A DNA stretch of 64,000 nucleotides. Origin: Heterobilharzia americana. Its lineage: Eukaryota; Platyhelminthes; Trematoda; Strigeidida; Schistosomatidae. The stretch's first letter is position 1; every line of letters begins with the position of its first letter. A program made the position numbers and the translations under genes. Location: NCBI GenBank assembly GCA_944470555.2, contig CALYCZ020000352.1:1-64000 (forward strand), given 5' to 3'. The notes under the pieces were generated by a model. That model had not been told where the DNA came from. It saw only the letters and a program-made list of their open reading frames with translations, and did not search any database. Below, in pieces: positions 10,960 to 22,672 of this stretch.

Positions 10960-12045
10960 TTTTAACTATCTGAGATTTACATTAGATATAGAATTGTATT
11001 TGTGTAAATCACAGCGGGTTTGAAGTGAAATAATTCCAATGTTTCGCACGAAAGTCTGGTCTGAGCTTCTTCAGGGAAATCATCAAAATTAAAATATCAT
11101 GGATATGCATAAACGAATTCAAAAACGTATATTTAATCTCCTCGTCTAATCCTCTTCGTCAATGAGCATAAACTATACTCATAGCAGATCCCAAAAACCT
11201 CAGCACAGGTTAAGGAAACTAGAAAACAAATCCGCGATCGCGCTACATTCCATAGAAGTGCGACACAAGATTGACTTTGACGGAACTAAGGTTCTACAAA
11301 AAGGTTTTTGGTCATACCAAGAAAGATTGACAGCCGAAGCCCTACATATATGGGTGAATCCAGACAGTTTGAACAGACGAGATAGAGTACAGTGTTAGCT
11401 GCCTCTTGGCAATTACTAATTAGTAAACAGAAAGAGTGACTCAAAACACTGATCTCAACTCCATTATTTCTGCATCAACAACAACACAACCTGGACTGAT
11501 CTGATTCATTATTATTAACATTAGCATCATCATCACCACAACCACCATCATAACTACCACCCATTTACACTCTATTTCGGTAAATCAATGAGGAGAGAAT
11601 TCGCTAACACTATTCACCACTTTACTTCAACTGAAATTGTATACACATCCACCTCATCCTTTTCAATTTGTAATTATAAAAAAGACCCTAACCGAATGAC
11701 TATCACCAATGTCCCCTTTTTGTCTAATGTTTACAATCAAGACGAATATGAATTGGAGTACATACATACATACATACGTGATGCAACAAAAGACATACAA
11801 GTTCACACTGACTGGATTAGTTATCATAATTTAGAAGGAAGACAATGACTATACAAAGAGGATTAGACAAGGAGATGAAATACACGTTTTTCAATTCATT
11901 TGCATATATCCTTGATATATTAATTTTGAGTATTTCCCTGAAGAAACTCGGACCAGACTTCCGTGTGAAACGTTTGAATTATTTGATTTCAAACCTGCTG
12001 TGATTTACACAAATACAATGCTATATCTAATGTCGATATAATAAC
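10960..12045 (+). mobile_element. PLE with inverted terminal arms
   Basis: The arms 10985-11160 and 11850-12045 are inverted repeats of each other. They share TGTGATTTACACAAATACAA near the outer edge and the block around AATTAATTTTGA inside. Between them lies a plus-strand PLE C-terminal coding remnant: RKLENKSAIALHSIEVRHKI then FDGTKVLQKGFWSYQERLTA, EALHIWVNPDSLNR. This is the end of a GIY-YIG PLE of a different subfamily from 15.7 kb. The right arm is the element's 3' region and the left arm its inverted 5' tip. Confidence 0.75.
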
Positions 12046-12724
12046 ACTATATTAAACAAAAGATTATGTAATTTAATGTTGACAAATACGATTATTTCTC
12101 AGAAAACCTATTGAATGAGACAAATAGTATTATTTCACTGCTTAATTACTTCGCTTATAAGATCGACACTAAGATCTAAATTATTTTAAATCATCTTACT
12201 GACTATTTTATGAGTCGTAGAAGAGACGTTAACAAATATGAATATGTATATTGAGTATGTTGATGTAGCTAGGAGGTTCATTGATTTTTGGTGTCTTCAA
12301 CATTGATTATCATCTAAGGGAGGAGGGGGGTGGGGTTTGTGGTGCTATGGAAAGAAGCCACTTGGCGCACTTAACAGTCATCCCATAATGTACTTTCAGT
12401 TCATAACACACTAATATTTGGTTAGTTGACTACCAGATCTATCACTGATTTCCTAATCATTTTCATCAGCCTAATTCATTTAACATGGTTATATTACGAG
12501 TGTATCAAGTTTTTAAAACGAACGCACTTACACACAACTTTTATTTTTTATACGATATAAATTGATAAGTCAGTTGTGTGAGTAAACAAGAAAAATATAC
12601 ACTGAGAAGGCAGGATAGGCAAGCGAAATCAACGTAGAATCTTGCACACAACTGTAGGTGGTGGATAGAAAAAGATTAACATCAAAATAGACAAAGGTGT
12701 ATGAGAAGATAAACAATTCGAAAA
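12046..12724. other. No gene seen
   Basis: AT-rich. A purine-rich G run sits at 12320-12335. No support for coding. Confidence 0.4.
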
Positions 12725-13015
12725 TCAAGATTCATGAAATTATTCAAGCTTAAGATGACGGCAAAGGGTGAATACACCTACGTCATTGTGACCGATCTTC
12801 AGTGACATTGTCAGGCGTCCCAAACCATTAGCTTTTGTGGTCTCGTGGGCCCCAGCCAGATACTCTACACCTACATACACGGCTCAGACTGACAGTTTTA
12901 CGCTTCTTAGTCTCGTCACTTTGAGACTTTGTCCAACCTAATTCATCTTAGTGACGTTTCAAGCTTAACTTACTGTTCATAGTCCAACATTGCATGTCGA
13001 GGTAGGAGGTGGACC
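12725..13015. repeat. Unclassified GC-richer block, probable repeat
   Basis: This block is visibly richer in G+C than its surroundings (for example CTCGTGGGCCCCAGCC at 12844-12859) and ends exactly where the RTE begins. I cannot assign a class; it may be an untranslated part of another non-LTR element. Confidence 0.3.
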
Positions 13016-13022
13016 AGCATGC

Positions 13023-14055
13023 ACCTTAGTTACTTGTTTGCATACAAAAGTAAACACAAGGCTGTCTACTATCACCCCCTGATATTCCTCATTGTGGTGG
13101 ACTGGATCATGCAGCAAACTGTGATGAGCGAGAAGAGGGGGGAAAAGATCCTAGAAGATTTGGATTTCGCCAATGACTTGTGTCTAATATCGCACAAACT
13201 CGAAGATCTACAGGCGAAATCCAACAAGTTGACAGAAGAGACAGGTCAGCGGAAATGGGACTTTCTTCAAGTGGATGGATGTAGAGAAGACAGAGGTGAT
13301 GCAGATACCCAGCCAACACCACCACCACCACCAACAACAACAACAAGAAGCACCAATCACGATGAACGGAAGAAATCTAAAGGAAGTAGTCTCCTTCTCC
13401 TACCCATCTACCTAGCCAGCATCGTCTCAACTACGGGCGGCACAGGCGAGGATGTCAATGCCATGATCGGTAATGCAAGACAGGCTTTCCTGCATTAATC
13501 TGAAATGATCAGTGCGGACATCTACTGCACTCAACACAGAGCGTGAACAACATCGGGATTTTCAACATCAACGTCAAGTCAGTGAGTGCCTCTATATGAT
13601 TGAGAGAGTTGGTGCGTTACGAAAAGCATTTCCAACAAACTACAGACATTCATCAACAACTGCCTACACTGGCTCGTTACTGAAGATCAGATGGGATGAC
13701 CAGTATAATGAGAATAAGCAACAAGGAACTCACTCTGGTTGGGAACGAATCAACCAAGAACCTATCACCCAGGAAACATGCAGAAGGAGGTTGAGATGGA
13801 TCGAGTATGCACTGAAAAGACCTATCGGGGACATCACGCACCAGGTCAGGCACTCGAGTGGAATCCAGATGGAAACGACGAGTTGGGCGTCCGAGGTTAG
13901 GGTGATAGAGGAGATGGTGTGAGGAGGAAATGAGAGCTTGTGAGGATTCCTGGAGCCAGGTTCAGAAGATTTCAGAGAGGAGTGGAATGGAGGCGTGCTA
14001 CTGAATTCTTATGTTCCACTAGGAACTCAAGGGACAAATAATCTAATAAATAATA
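13023..14055 (+). mobile_element. RTE 3' fragment (arm of inverted duplication)
   Basis: The plus strand encodes DWIMQQTVMSEKRGEKILED, LDFANDLCLISHKLEDLQAK, a Pro/Thr run, STTGGTGEDVNAMIGNARQA, then ILKxRWDDQYNENKQQGTHS-like sequence with CRRRLRWIEYALKRP. The RT palm Asp-Asp reads FAND. Ends in GGGACAAATAATCTAATAAA, the typical RTE 3' tail. Reverse-complement counterpart of 7801-8835. Confidence 0.85.
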
Positions 14056-14760
14056 ATACTTCGTGGTTAAGAAGATGAGTTGTTGCTAATTGAGTGGTAC
14101 TGTTCATAAGGAGAATTTGTATATTACCATATACAGCTAAAAGGATTTGTAAATACTCGTCTTTTATATCATAGGCAACTATACATTATGATCCTTTTTA
14201 CAAAATGTGAAATCAAGCAATTTTAGAAGCAGTCAGTATCTACTTATTTGCCAGTACTTGTAGTAACATGTATGTTGGAAGAACAGGAAGGCTGCTTACT
14301 AAACGAATCACTGGACATATACTGAAAAGCCAATGACTGAGGAGTGGAAGGCTACCAGTCTGCGAAGTTGGCAAGAACATCCTCGAACAGGTCACGTCGT
14401 CAACTCCTACATTGCTTCCGAGATAATCAATAGACAAATTGGAGGTAGATTCCTATGGTATGCAAAAACAGTAATAATCCATCAACGGGAAACGATCGTA
14501 TATACAGAAAGATTTTCAGTTTACCTTTATTATACACTGCCCACCATCTTTAATGTTCTCCCATCATTATCGAATTTCCTACTACCTTGAAGTGTAATCA
14601 TACAACTTCACCACTATTACGTCTTATTATTTTCTTCATGTAAAGTGAACAATTTAATGTTTTGGTGTGTTATTTGACTTGTTCAGTGCAAAGAAAGATG
14701 ACGTATGCTCTTCAGGTACCTTGGAGATGTGAATACTGCACAACGTCTGCTTCTTATGCC
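14056..14760 (+). mobile_element. PLE fragment (arm of inverted duplication)
   Basis: The plus strand reads MYVGRTGRLLTKRITGHILK at about 14268-14330, the YIG half of a GIY-YIG nuclease. An indel after it shifts frame. The homology with the 7.1-7.8 kb arm stops near 14760 within AGCATAAGAAGCAGA (complement). Confidence 0.75.
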
Positions 14761-14799
14761 ACGATGATGATGCCTCGATATTGCCTGAATGTTGATTAT

Positions 14800-15130
14800 G
14801 ATAATTTTTTTGGTTGTGGCTAGCAGAAGATTCCAAGACGCGCTTTTCGTCTTTTTTAGGACTGGCGGTTGGCACGAGGTTCGAGTCTCATTTGGAACAA
14901 CACTTCGCACTGTGATGCAGGTACATCCAGCTGAAGAGTTCCAAATAGGATTCCTCTGCTAGCCAGAACCAACTAATTTATCATAATTAACATCCAGACA
15001 GTATCGAGGTATCCGTATAACAGCCCATATGCCAATAGAGTTGGAACAATTCGATCCAACAAAACAACGGAGAATGACAAGTATGTCAGTAAATAGTAAT
15101 AGCTACTACCCTTTGTATTAGAAGTGGCTA
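14800..15130. mobile_element. Sm-alpha palindrome, degraded
   Basis: GGCTAGCAGAAGATTCCAAG (14819-14838) and CCTCTGCTAGCCAGAACC (14954-14971) are inverted edges around two degraded ribozyme cores. The plus core is GTACATCCAGCTGAAGAGTT with no GAAA. The region 14990-15090 (AGTATCGAGGTATCCG, CCATATGCCAATAGAG) is the Sm-alpha body also seen at 25735-25800. Confidence 0.7.
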
Positions 15131-15275
15131 TCGTTCCTCTGTGGCATGGTGGATAACGCCTTGGCGTTTGAAGCGATGGGTAAGAGGTTCAGTGGGAACA
15201 ACATCATTTTGAAGCAGGTACATCAGCTGACGAGTCGCAAACAGGACGAAATGCACGTCCTGGATTACTCATATG
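15131..15275 (+). mobile_element. Sm-alpha retroposon
   Basis: Plus-strand Sm-alpha with a tRNA-like GTGGATAACGCC, a degraded B box (AGAGGTTCAGTGGGAACAAC) and a ribozyme. Confidence 0.75.
15221..15265 (+). ncRNA. Sm-alpha hammerhead ribozyme
   Basis: CATCAG, CTGACGA (15227-15233), stem II GTCGCAAACAGGAC, GAAA (15248-15251), TGCACGTC, CTGGAT. All catalytic blocks are present. Stem II has one G-G mismatch and stem I has lost one C against the usual ATCCAG. Predicted cleavage after 15259. Confidence 0.75.
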
Positions 15276-15690
15276 CATTGTTTAATTACTTATGTGAACA
15301 TCCGCAGGATATTCGAATTTTCTCCAGGATTTTAAGAATTCGCCTACCTAATGTTTTCGTTATAAGTTGTTACTATCCTTAATAAAAAAGCAATTTTTTT
15401 GTTTGTAGCTAACAGTATTATCATAAATATTATGCTTCTATGCCAACTATCATCAGTAGGTTGTATTTCAGTAAAAGTAATAATTTTTGTCTATTATCTA
15501 CCATATACTACTAAACGTACTTTAGAAGTAATATCATTACATAAGGTTTTTTCATGATCCTTCATTTTATCTGATTTCTTATTTTTCTTCATTATATTGA
15601 AGATTTCTATTGAAACCTACTCCATACCAATACTTCATTTGCAACTATTCATAAATATGTATTGATTGTATAACAGTTTTCTCGTTCTCT
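15276..15690. other. No gene seen
   Basis: AT-rich stretch, probably unique sequence. Confidence 0.4.
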
Positions 15691-16400
15691 ATTTGAGTTT
15701 TATTAAGGGTCAAAGGAAATGCATCAGAAGTTCTATCCTTGAGTATTTAATCGATTGCAACCATTCAGCTGACCTAAACAAGGATTTCAAAGTTGTCTAT
15801 CGAATCCACCTGAACACTTCACGTTTCCTCCGTGTTCAGCTTCTAAAAACAGCAGAGGCCTTGGCTATCCATGCACTGAAGCCTGATCTTTGTGTGCAAA
15901 AGAAGTACGTACAGTCTTTGTCTCTACCTTGGCCTTAATTTATTTTAGTCTTGGTGGGTTTCGTTTTTTTTTCTTTTTTCACCTCCTTCCCCCTTTTTTT
16001 GTCAGATCAATCTTTGTACTCTTATATCGTCATTATCACTTTGTTTTTTGTATTTATTAGTTTCCGGTGTTATTTCATTTGATCTTCCTGATGATCGCAA
16101 CTTTTGACAAAACATTTTATTATTAACGCTCTCACCCCTTTTAATCTATATGCAATTTATAAATGATTTGAAAGTCTTACGCAACCCCTTTTTGTCATCA
16201 TTCGACCTTTACGTCATCAACTAGCAAAATTATAATTATAACCATCATTATTATTATTTCAACCCCCAACCCCCATTATTTAATTTAAATCATCCTCATG
16301 GACTGGGGTCTTTAAATATCATACATTTATATGAATGTACAACTTGAGAATAAATTCATTGAAAAGAGTCCTACTCTTCGCTGAATATCTTGTTTTTGCT
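15691..16400 (+). mobile_element. PLE C-terminus plus 3' region
   Basis: The plus strand reads GQRKCIRSSILEYLIDCNHS, FKVVYRIH, LKPDLCVQKKYVQSLSLPWP and a TAA stop at 15936. The remaining 460 bases are its 3' non-coding region. The end (16310-16395: ATATCAT, GTACAACTTGAGAATAAATT, AAAAGAGTC, CTCTTCGCTGAATATCTTG) is the terminal repeat also found as a separate insertion at 40979-41469. It lacks RT. Confidence 0.75.
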
Positions 16401-16508
16401 CATTCAGACTTCTCATAAATCTTTATTTGTCAATGAATAATATTATTTTATTTGAGAATAATTTATCTGAATCTTTTATTGCTCAACCTGGTGATATCTA
16501 TCAAGTAC

Positions 16509-17365
16509 ACTAGTTACTAACCGGTCCTAAGCCCGGGCAAAGAGGGAAGGTTGGGCGTAGGGCTAGTAACCCTACCCCGTAAAACCAACCCAAAAGCTAA
16601 AGCAACTTCAAAGCACAAACAAAATATAAAAAATAGGTGATGAAGATACCCAACCAGCACTACCAACAACAAACTCCAATCACCATCAACGGAAGAAACT
16701 TAAAGTAGCCTCTTTCACCTATCTACATAGCATCGTTTCAAATACAGGCGGCACAGACGAGGAAGTGAAATCCAGCCAGGATCGATAAGACAGCAAGATA
16801 GGCGTTCATTAACCTGAAATCAGTGTGGAGATCTTCGTCACTCAGCATGTGGAACAAGATCCGGATTTTCAGCATCGACGTCAAGTCAGTGCTTCTGTAT
16901 AGCTCAGAGACTTGGCGCGTTATGAAAAGGATTTCCAACAAACTACAAACATTCATCAACAACTGCATATCCTGGCTTGTTACTGAAGATCAGATCAGAT
17001 GGCCAGTATAATGAGAATAAGCAACAAGGAACTCACTCTGGCTGGCTGGCAACGAACTAGAGAAGCAAGAACCTATCGCTGAACAAATATGCACTGGAAG
17101 GAAGTGTAGATGGATTGAGCATACACTGAGAAGGCCGACTGGGGATATCACGCGCCTGTCCCTCGAGTGGAACCCAAAAGGGGAAACGACGAGTTGGGTG
17201 TCAGAGGTTAAGGTGACATGGAGGAAATGGTATGAGGAGGAAATGAGAGTTTCTGGGCTGTCGTGGAACCAGGTTCAAAAGTTTACAGAGAACAGAGTGG
17301 AATGGAGACGCGCTACTGAAGCCCTATGTTCCATTTGGAACCCAAGGGACAAATAATAATAATAT
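16509..17365 (+). mobile_element. RTE with 5' end fused to 3' third
   Basis: It starts with the RTE 5' leader (ACTAACCGGTCCTAAGCCCG) and at about 16630 jumps directly to the C-terminal coding region (STDLTSML-like, then KVLLYSSETWRVMKRISNKL in a plus frame, RSSSLSMWNK). It ends GGGACAAATAATAATAATAT. Endonuclease and most of RT are deleted. It is an internally deleted copy. Confidence 0.75.
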
Positions 17366-17424
17366 AATGATGTCTGTCCTTAAATCTATTTCATTTCACT
17401 AAAAAATCTTATTTAAAAAAGTTT

Positions 17425-18105
17425 TCGGAAAAAGACTGATAGAGCGAAGAAATATATTCCTTATCAATTAGGTCCATCTTCATCTTGGGCTCTACACTCA
17501 TATATGTGAGTTTACAATTGAATCAAATTACCAATCAGTTGGTGATGTTTCGGAAATAATGATATGCAATGAGGCAGTTCCATCTTAGAATTTCTGAGCA
17601 CCACCCATCATGGTTGAATAAGAGACAAATTACAACTATAAAGAGCTCCATACTTGCACACTTAGTTGACACAGGACATCAAGTGGTTACTGGAAAAGCC
17701 TTCAAAATTATCCATCAGATTTCAATTAATTTACCTCATAGATTATGCACTCGGTTACTTCATATAGCAGAGGCGATTACGATCTACCTTTACAAACTTA
17801 ATCTTTGTATCCAAAAGAAGTTTATTCAACCACTTTCATTACCATGGCTGTCAACATGATGTAACTTCTAGGTTTACTTTGTACACCTCTTCCCCTTCCC
17901 CTTGTTTCTATCAATATTCATATTTCCAATTTTAGTAACTCTATTGATTATTTACATCATTATTTCCTAAATATCACCAAGTGATTGGTAATTTGATTCA
18001 ATTGTAAACTCACACATATGAGTGTAGAGCGCAAGATGAAGACGAACCTAATTGATAAGGAATATATTTCTTCACTCAATCAGTCTTTTTTCTAAATATC
18101 TAAAT
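17425..18105 (+). mobile_element. PLE C-terminus between inverted arms
   Basis: The left arm 17432-17560 is an inverted copy of the right arm 17965-18100. Shared blocks include AATATATTCCTTATCAATTA and TACCAATCA. Between them a plus-strand frame reads HLRISEHHPSWLNKRQITTI, KSSILAHLVDTGHQV, LYKLNLCIQKKFIQPLSLPW. ISEHHPSWL is the middle of a GIY-YIG nuclease. The right arm is the 3' end; the left arm its inverted copy at the 5' end. Confidence 0.8.
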
Positions 18106-18510
18106 GGGAATATTCATTGTATTAAAAATATTTTTATTATTTAATGAGTAGAAATCTTGAAAAACCTTTTAGAAAATTCATTTTTTTAATTAAAACAAAT
18201 GTTACTCTTCTATACATTCTGTTATGTTTCACTATAAAGCATAAAATGAAATTGGTGTTGTGTATTAGTTCGATAGAATCGAAAATCAGCTTAATACAAC
18301 AATATTTTGTTTTTTGAGTTATAATATTTGATATTGAAATATTGTTGTAGAGGTCAACAAGAGAAGAAGAGAAAAGGGTTAAACTGACAGTTCCATAGAT
18401 TAAAATAAGAGATACGAAAAGAAAAAAATAACCAAATGGAATGAGGAAACAGTTTTATTTTTAAAATAACATAGGGATAAGGCTTAGATGAATCAAAGAT
18501 ACATCAGTTA
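18106..18510. other. No gene seen
   Basis: AT-rich, featureless. Confidence 0.4.
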
Positions 18511-18529
18511 TATGATGTTGCTTGTATTA

Positions 18530-19975
18530 TCATGACCACACATCAGGTCTTCATTAACCTGTGCAGATCTACTGCACACACAGCATAAAGAGTGAACAAG
18601 ATTCCCATTTTCAACACTAATGTCAGTCAAGTTAGTCAGTACTTCTATTTGATGGTAGAGAAAGAGTTGGCGCGTTACGAAAAGCATTTCAAACAAACTA
18701 TAGACATTCACTTAAGTCTGTTTATTAGAAACATCATACAGTGAAACAGTAGCAAGAAATAAAAATATTAACAGTGAGTGTAGTAGTAGTAGTAATACAG
18801 ATGTTATTAATAATAATCTCACTACTAATGGTAATAATGGTGACAGGGTTAAGAGAGAATTCAAAGCTTCTGCTGTGTTACCATATGAGGAAAGCAGCTC
18901 AGAAGCATTACGAAGAATTCTCAATAAAGCTGGCTGGATTAAAGTGGCATTTAAACCAATGAACTCACTTAGAAACAACCTTTGTAGGTTAAAAGATCCT
19001 ATCGATGCAATTCAGCAAAATAATCCAGTTTACCAGATCCCTTGCAATGATTGCCAGGTCAAGTACATAGGTCAAACCAGTTGACCAGCTTCGATTACTA
19101 TAACAGAGCACAAAAATTTAGCTGAATCAAGATTAATAGATCCTAAAAAGATCAGAAATCTAGAGAAAAGATCAGCTGGCTATAGCTCTGCACACAATCA
19201 CACAATAGGATGGGAGAGGGGATAGTGTTGAAAACTAACTTAGTTTGGTGGAGGGAGAGACTGATAACAGACTGAATCTTTGTTTATCGAATCAACACCA
19301 AATACATGTGCTAATAGAAATGATTCTGTACCTATCCCAGATATATGGAAAATTCTACTACCCTTGGCTATCATAGAGAAAGAGAGAAAATCAGGAACAT
19401 ATAAAGTGTCTCGAAGTTGTGGAGTTACCTGATATGAATATGGACAATAAATTGTGTCCGAAATGTTATCCAGTAAATGATACTGTTCATTCACTAGGTG
19501 ATATTTCAAATAAACAGGCTAAAATGGAATTACAATCGATCATAGTGTTTAAGTTTAACTCCTATATCACCGACATACATCAACAGCTGCCGCCTACGCT
19601 CACTTGATACTGAAGATCAGATTGATGGTCAGAATAATAAGAATAAGCAAGGACGAACTCACTGTGGCTGACAACCAGCCAACAACCTGTCGCCTAACAT
19701 GTATGCAGGAGAAGAAAGTGGAGATGGATTAGATTGGATATGCACTCAGAAGACGGTTTGGGGACATCACACTTTAGGTCAGTCCAGGCCGTCGGGTGGA
19801 ATCGAAAAGGGAAACGATGAGGTAGCTGTCTGAGCTGAGGGTGACATGGAGAAGATGGTTTGAAGAATAAACGAAAGCTTGTAGGCACTGGTGGAGCCAG
19901 ATTAAAAAGACTGCAGAGGCGGAGTGAAATGGCAACGAGTTACTGAACCCAAGGGAAAAATCATAATAAATAATA
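18530..19975 (+). mobile_element. RTE 3' fragment split by a PLE
   Basis: The left part (18530-18710) reads into GCGTTACGAAAAGCATTTC and ACTATAGACATTCA. The right part (19572-19975) resumes GACATACATCAACAGCTGCC and runs to the usual 3' end (CTGAACCCAAGGGAAAAATC). Together they restore the normal order of the RTE C-terminal region seen intact at 13.6 kb. The PLE at 18711-19571 separates them. Confidence 0.8.
18711..19571 (+). mobile_element. PLE nested in RTE, short TSD
   Basis: The plus strand reads LPYEESSSEALRRILNKAG, VAFKPMNSLRNNLCRLKDPI, VYQIPCNDCQVKYIGQTS, then a stop, then ITEHKNLAESRLIDPKKIRN. CxxC followed by YIGQT is the zinc-binding and YIG half of the PLE nuclease. A ~45-bp inverted copy of the 3' end (19490-19535) sits at the 5' tip (18712-18750: AAGTCTGTTTATTAGAAAC). 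Flanks GACATTCA (18703-18710) and GACATACA (19572-19579) are a probable target duplication with one change. Confidence 0.8.
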
Positions 19976-20754
19976 CACATCACTATTACCTCAATTAGTT
20001 TTCAGTCATCAGTTTTCTTTGTGTTGCGCTCTCAGAAATGTGATCCATAACTGTGTGATTGAAAAACTAGTGTTCAAGGTCAATGAATTTATACAAAGAA
20101 ATAACCCAACTAATAATGAAAATAGTAGATGATACATTTAGAAATAAGTAGGACAAAACTATGTCATATGTTTGCGAAGAATATCTAGAGAAAAGAAAAT
20201 GAAAGAATAAAAACAAAATGATGAAGAACTAGAGAATCACTAGTGAAGTGAATCATTAACTGCTTTTGTATACATCAACTAGATCTAGAGAGATGGATCG
20301 ATTGTGCCTTTACAGACTCTAACACTCTTGTGTTATGCTGTATACCAATAAATAAATCTACACCGATGGTTAAATCTATCATGCAACCAGTATCGAAATG
20401 TATACTTGTGGAACTACTTAGTTAACTGGATCCTTTCATTGGCAAGTATTCTTCTTGATTCATGTTCAACATTCTTTTGACAAGAACACTCCGTGTTTTC
20501 ATTACACCTGTTGTAACAGCCAGCTAGAGACATACGCATAAATGTATCATCAAAAGTTATTCGAGGAGATCTAAGACTCAAGTACTATTCTATGAGTATG
20601 TTGTTAGGTATTGTGAATAGCTTCTTTGTGATTTCGCCGTAGGAAAATGTTAGTAAGAAACATTCATTCATTCGCTGATTGGTTTTATTGGTACTACTTG
20701 TTTTGATCACTAACGATCCAAATAATAATTATTTAGAATTATTAATTGATGTTT
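19976..20754. other. No gene seen
   Basis: AT-rich. No supported exon or repeat. Confidence 0.4.
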
Positions 20755-20872
20755 GGTTTGTATTCATCATGAAACTGATACTAGTTGGAGGAACATTGGA
20801 AACCTGAGAGCATTGGACAGTCATCTGTTTCCTCCTAGTATGTGACTCCTCAATAGTATGCAGCTAAGTTTA
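20755..20872 (-). mobile_element. Hammerhead-SINE 3' fragment
   Basis: CATCATGAAACTGATACTAG, GAGGAACATTGGAAACC and CATTGGACAGTCATCTG on plus are the reverse of the SINE 3' end. The ribozyme core is mutated (CTCCTCAATAGTATGC). Confidence 0.6.
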
Positions 20873-21074
20873 TTGGGATTTAAAACGTAAATTGTAAAAT
20901 AATATGACCGATTGTCTGGTTTGAAAGTCACACTGAATGATGAAGAAAGTTGACTGGGAACTGTACTGAAAGATCCTGCTAATCAATAAATCGTTATCAT
21001 GAGATTTCATGAAACGTTTCTTTGTTTAAAGAGTAGAATAATGGTGTAAGCAAACTGATGAACAACAATTACGT

Positions 21075-21545
21075 CTCAAGTTGATATCCATCATGAACTG
21101 ACATCCGTTAACAAAATATTAAAAACCAGGGAACAATGGACAGATGTTTCTTCCTAGTATGCAGGCTCCTCAGGAGTGCAACCATGGATTAAACTGAGGA
21201 CCTTCACGTTCAACGGTCAACACGCTAACATGAAGCCACTAAGTTGGAATCAAATGACCGGTAGAACCAACCAAGTGGAATATGAGGAGAATTAGTCAAT
21301 GACGGTATTGGATGTAGGTCATGCTATATCGTGAACTGACAGAAGTAGAAAATGAGGGTCAATGATAACGTGCTTGCCGCGGAAACTGAATGTCGTGACT
21401 TCCATCCATGGCGAGGTCATGAATGCGTTCTGCTGATGAGTTTCATACTAGGACAAAAGATATAGCCGTCTAGTGCTCCCAGGTTTCCGGAGGTTTCTTC
21501 AACTAGTGTCAGTCCATAATGAATACCAACCTGAAATCAATAAAT
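21075..21545. mobile_element. Hammerhead-SINE inverted pair, degraded
   Basis: A minus arm (21075-21260) and a plus arm (21325-21545). The plus ribozyme reads CTGATGA, GTTTCATACTAGGAC, AAAA: the GAAA has become AAAA, which should inactivate it. The 3' end has ACTAGTGTCAGTCCATAATG. Confidence 0.7.
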
Positions 21546-21555
21546 AAATCCTTAC

Positions 21556-22672
21556 AAACCACCAGACTGAACAAATTAAATCTCAGTACAATGAAGCAAC
21601 AACGAATACAGGGATTGAATACAACATTTAAAATTCCACACTGAACAAAGAAGTGAAGAAGAGTGCGAGCAAAGAAAAAATGCACTTCTATGACACACTT
21701 GCACTGAAGCAGAACAGGCCACAAGTAGGAGAGACAGAGACCTGACAACACTATATCAAATAACCAGGTTACTGCTATCTGCTAGGGAAGAGATTAACGC
21801 AGATGAAACCGATGAGAGATAGTGAAGGAAACTTAGCTACAGCCAAAGGGTAGACGATGGACTGATCACTTCAAAAAACTCTTGAATTGACCACTACAAC
21901 CACCCAATCAACAATAACGACTAGCCCCAATCACCATCAACAGAAGAAATCCAAAGAAGCACCCACCTACCTACCTAGGCAGCATCGTCTTAACTACGGG
22001 CGGCACAGGCACACATGAGCATATCAAAGCCAGCCAGCATTGGATTGACAGCAAGACATGCCTTTCTGCATTAATCTGAAATTATCAGTGTGGAGATCTA
22101 CTGCATAGTACGGTAATGCACTGCACTCCACTCAGCATAAAGCGTGAACAACATCCACATTTTCAACACTAATCAGTGCTTCCAAGTGATGGTTGAGAGG
22201 GCTGCCGTGTTACGAAAAGCATTTCCAACAAATACTGACATACATGAAAAGCTGCCACCTACGTTTACTCGACAGTGAAGATCAGATAGATAACCAGAAT
22301 AATAAGAATAAGCACGGACGAACTCACTGTGGCTGGCAACAAACCAACCAACCAATAACCTATCGCCCAATATTTATGCAGAAGAAGAGTGTGGAGATGG
22401 ATTGGATTTGAATGGACACAGACTGAGAAGACGGTTTACGGATATCACACATTAGGTCAGTCCAGGCCGTCGAGTGGAACCCGAATGGGAAATGGCGAGT
22501 TGGGTGTCTGAGCCGAGGGTGACATGGAGGAGATGGTGTGAAAAAGAAATGAAAGATTGTGGGCAGTGGTGGAGCAAGGTTGAAAAGACTACAGAGGCGG
22601 AGTGAAATGGCGACGTGCTAATGAGGCCGTATGTTCCACTAGGAACCCAAGGGGAAAATAATAGTAAAAAAA
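21556..22672 (+). mobile_element. RTE, internally deleted
   Basis: A plus-strand remnant of the endonuclease/RT linker (RRVRAKKKCTS, then RPDNTISNNQVTAI in another frame, HFKKLLN) joins at about 21910 directly to the 3' region (ATCACCATCAACAGAAGAAA), followed by the C-terminal tail (TYRPIFMQKKSVEMDWI) and ends GGGGAAAATAATAG. RT palm is missing. The 5' junction abuts the SINE pair. Confidence 0.75.
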
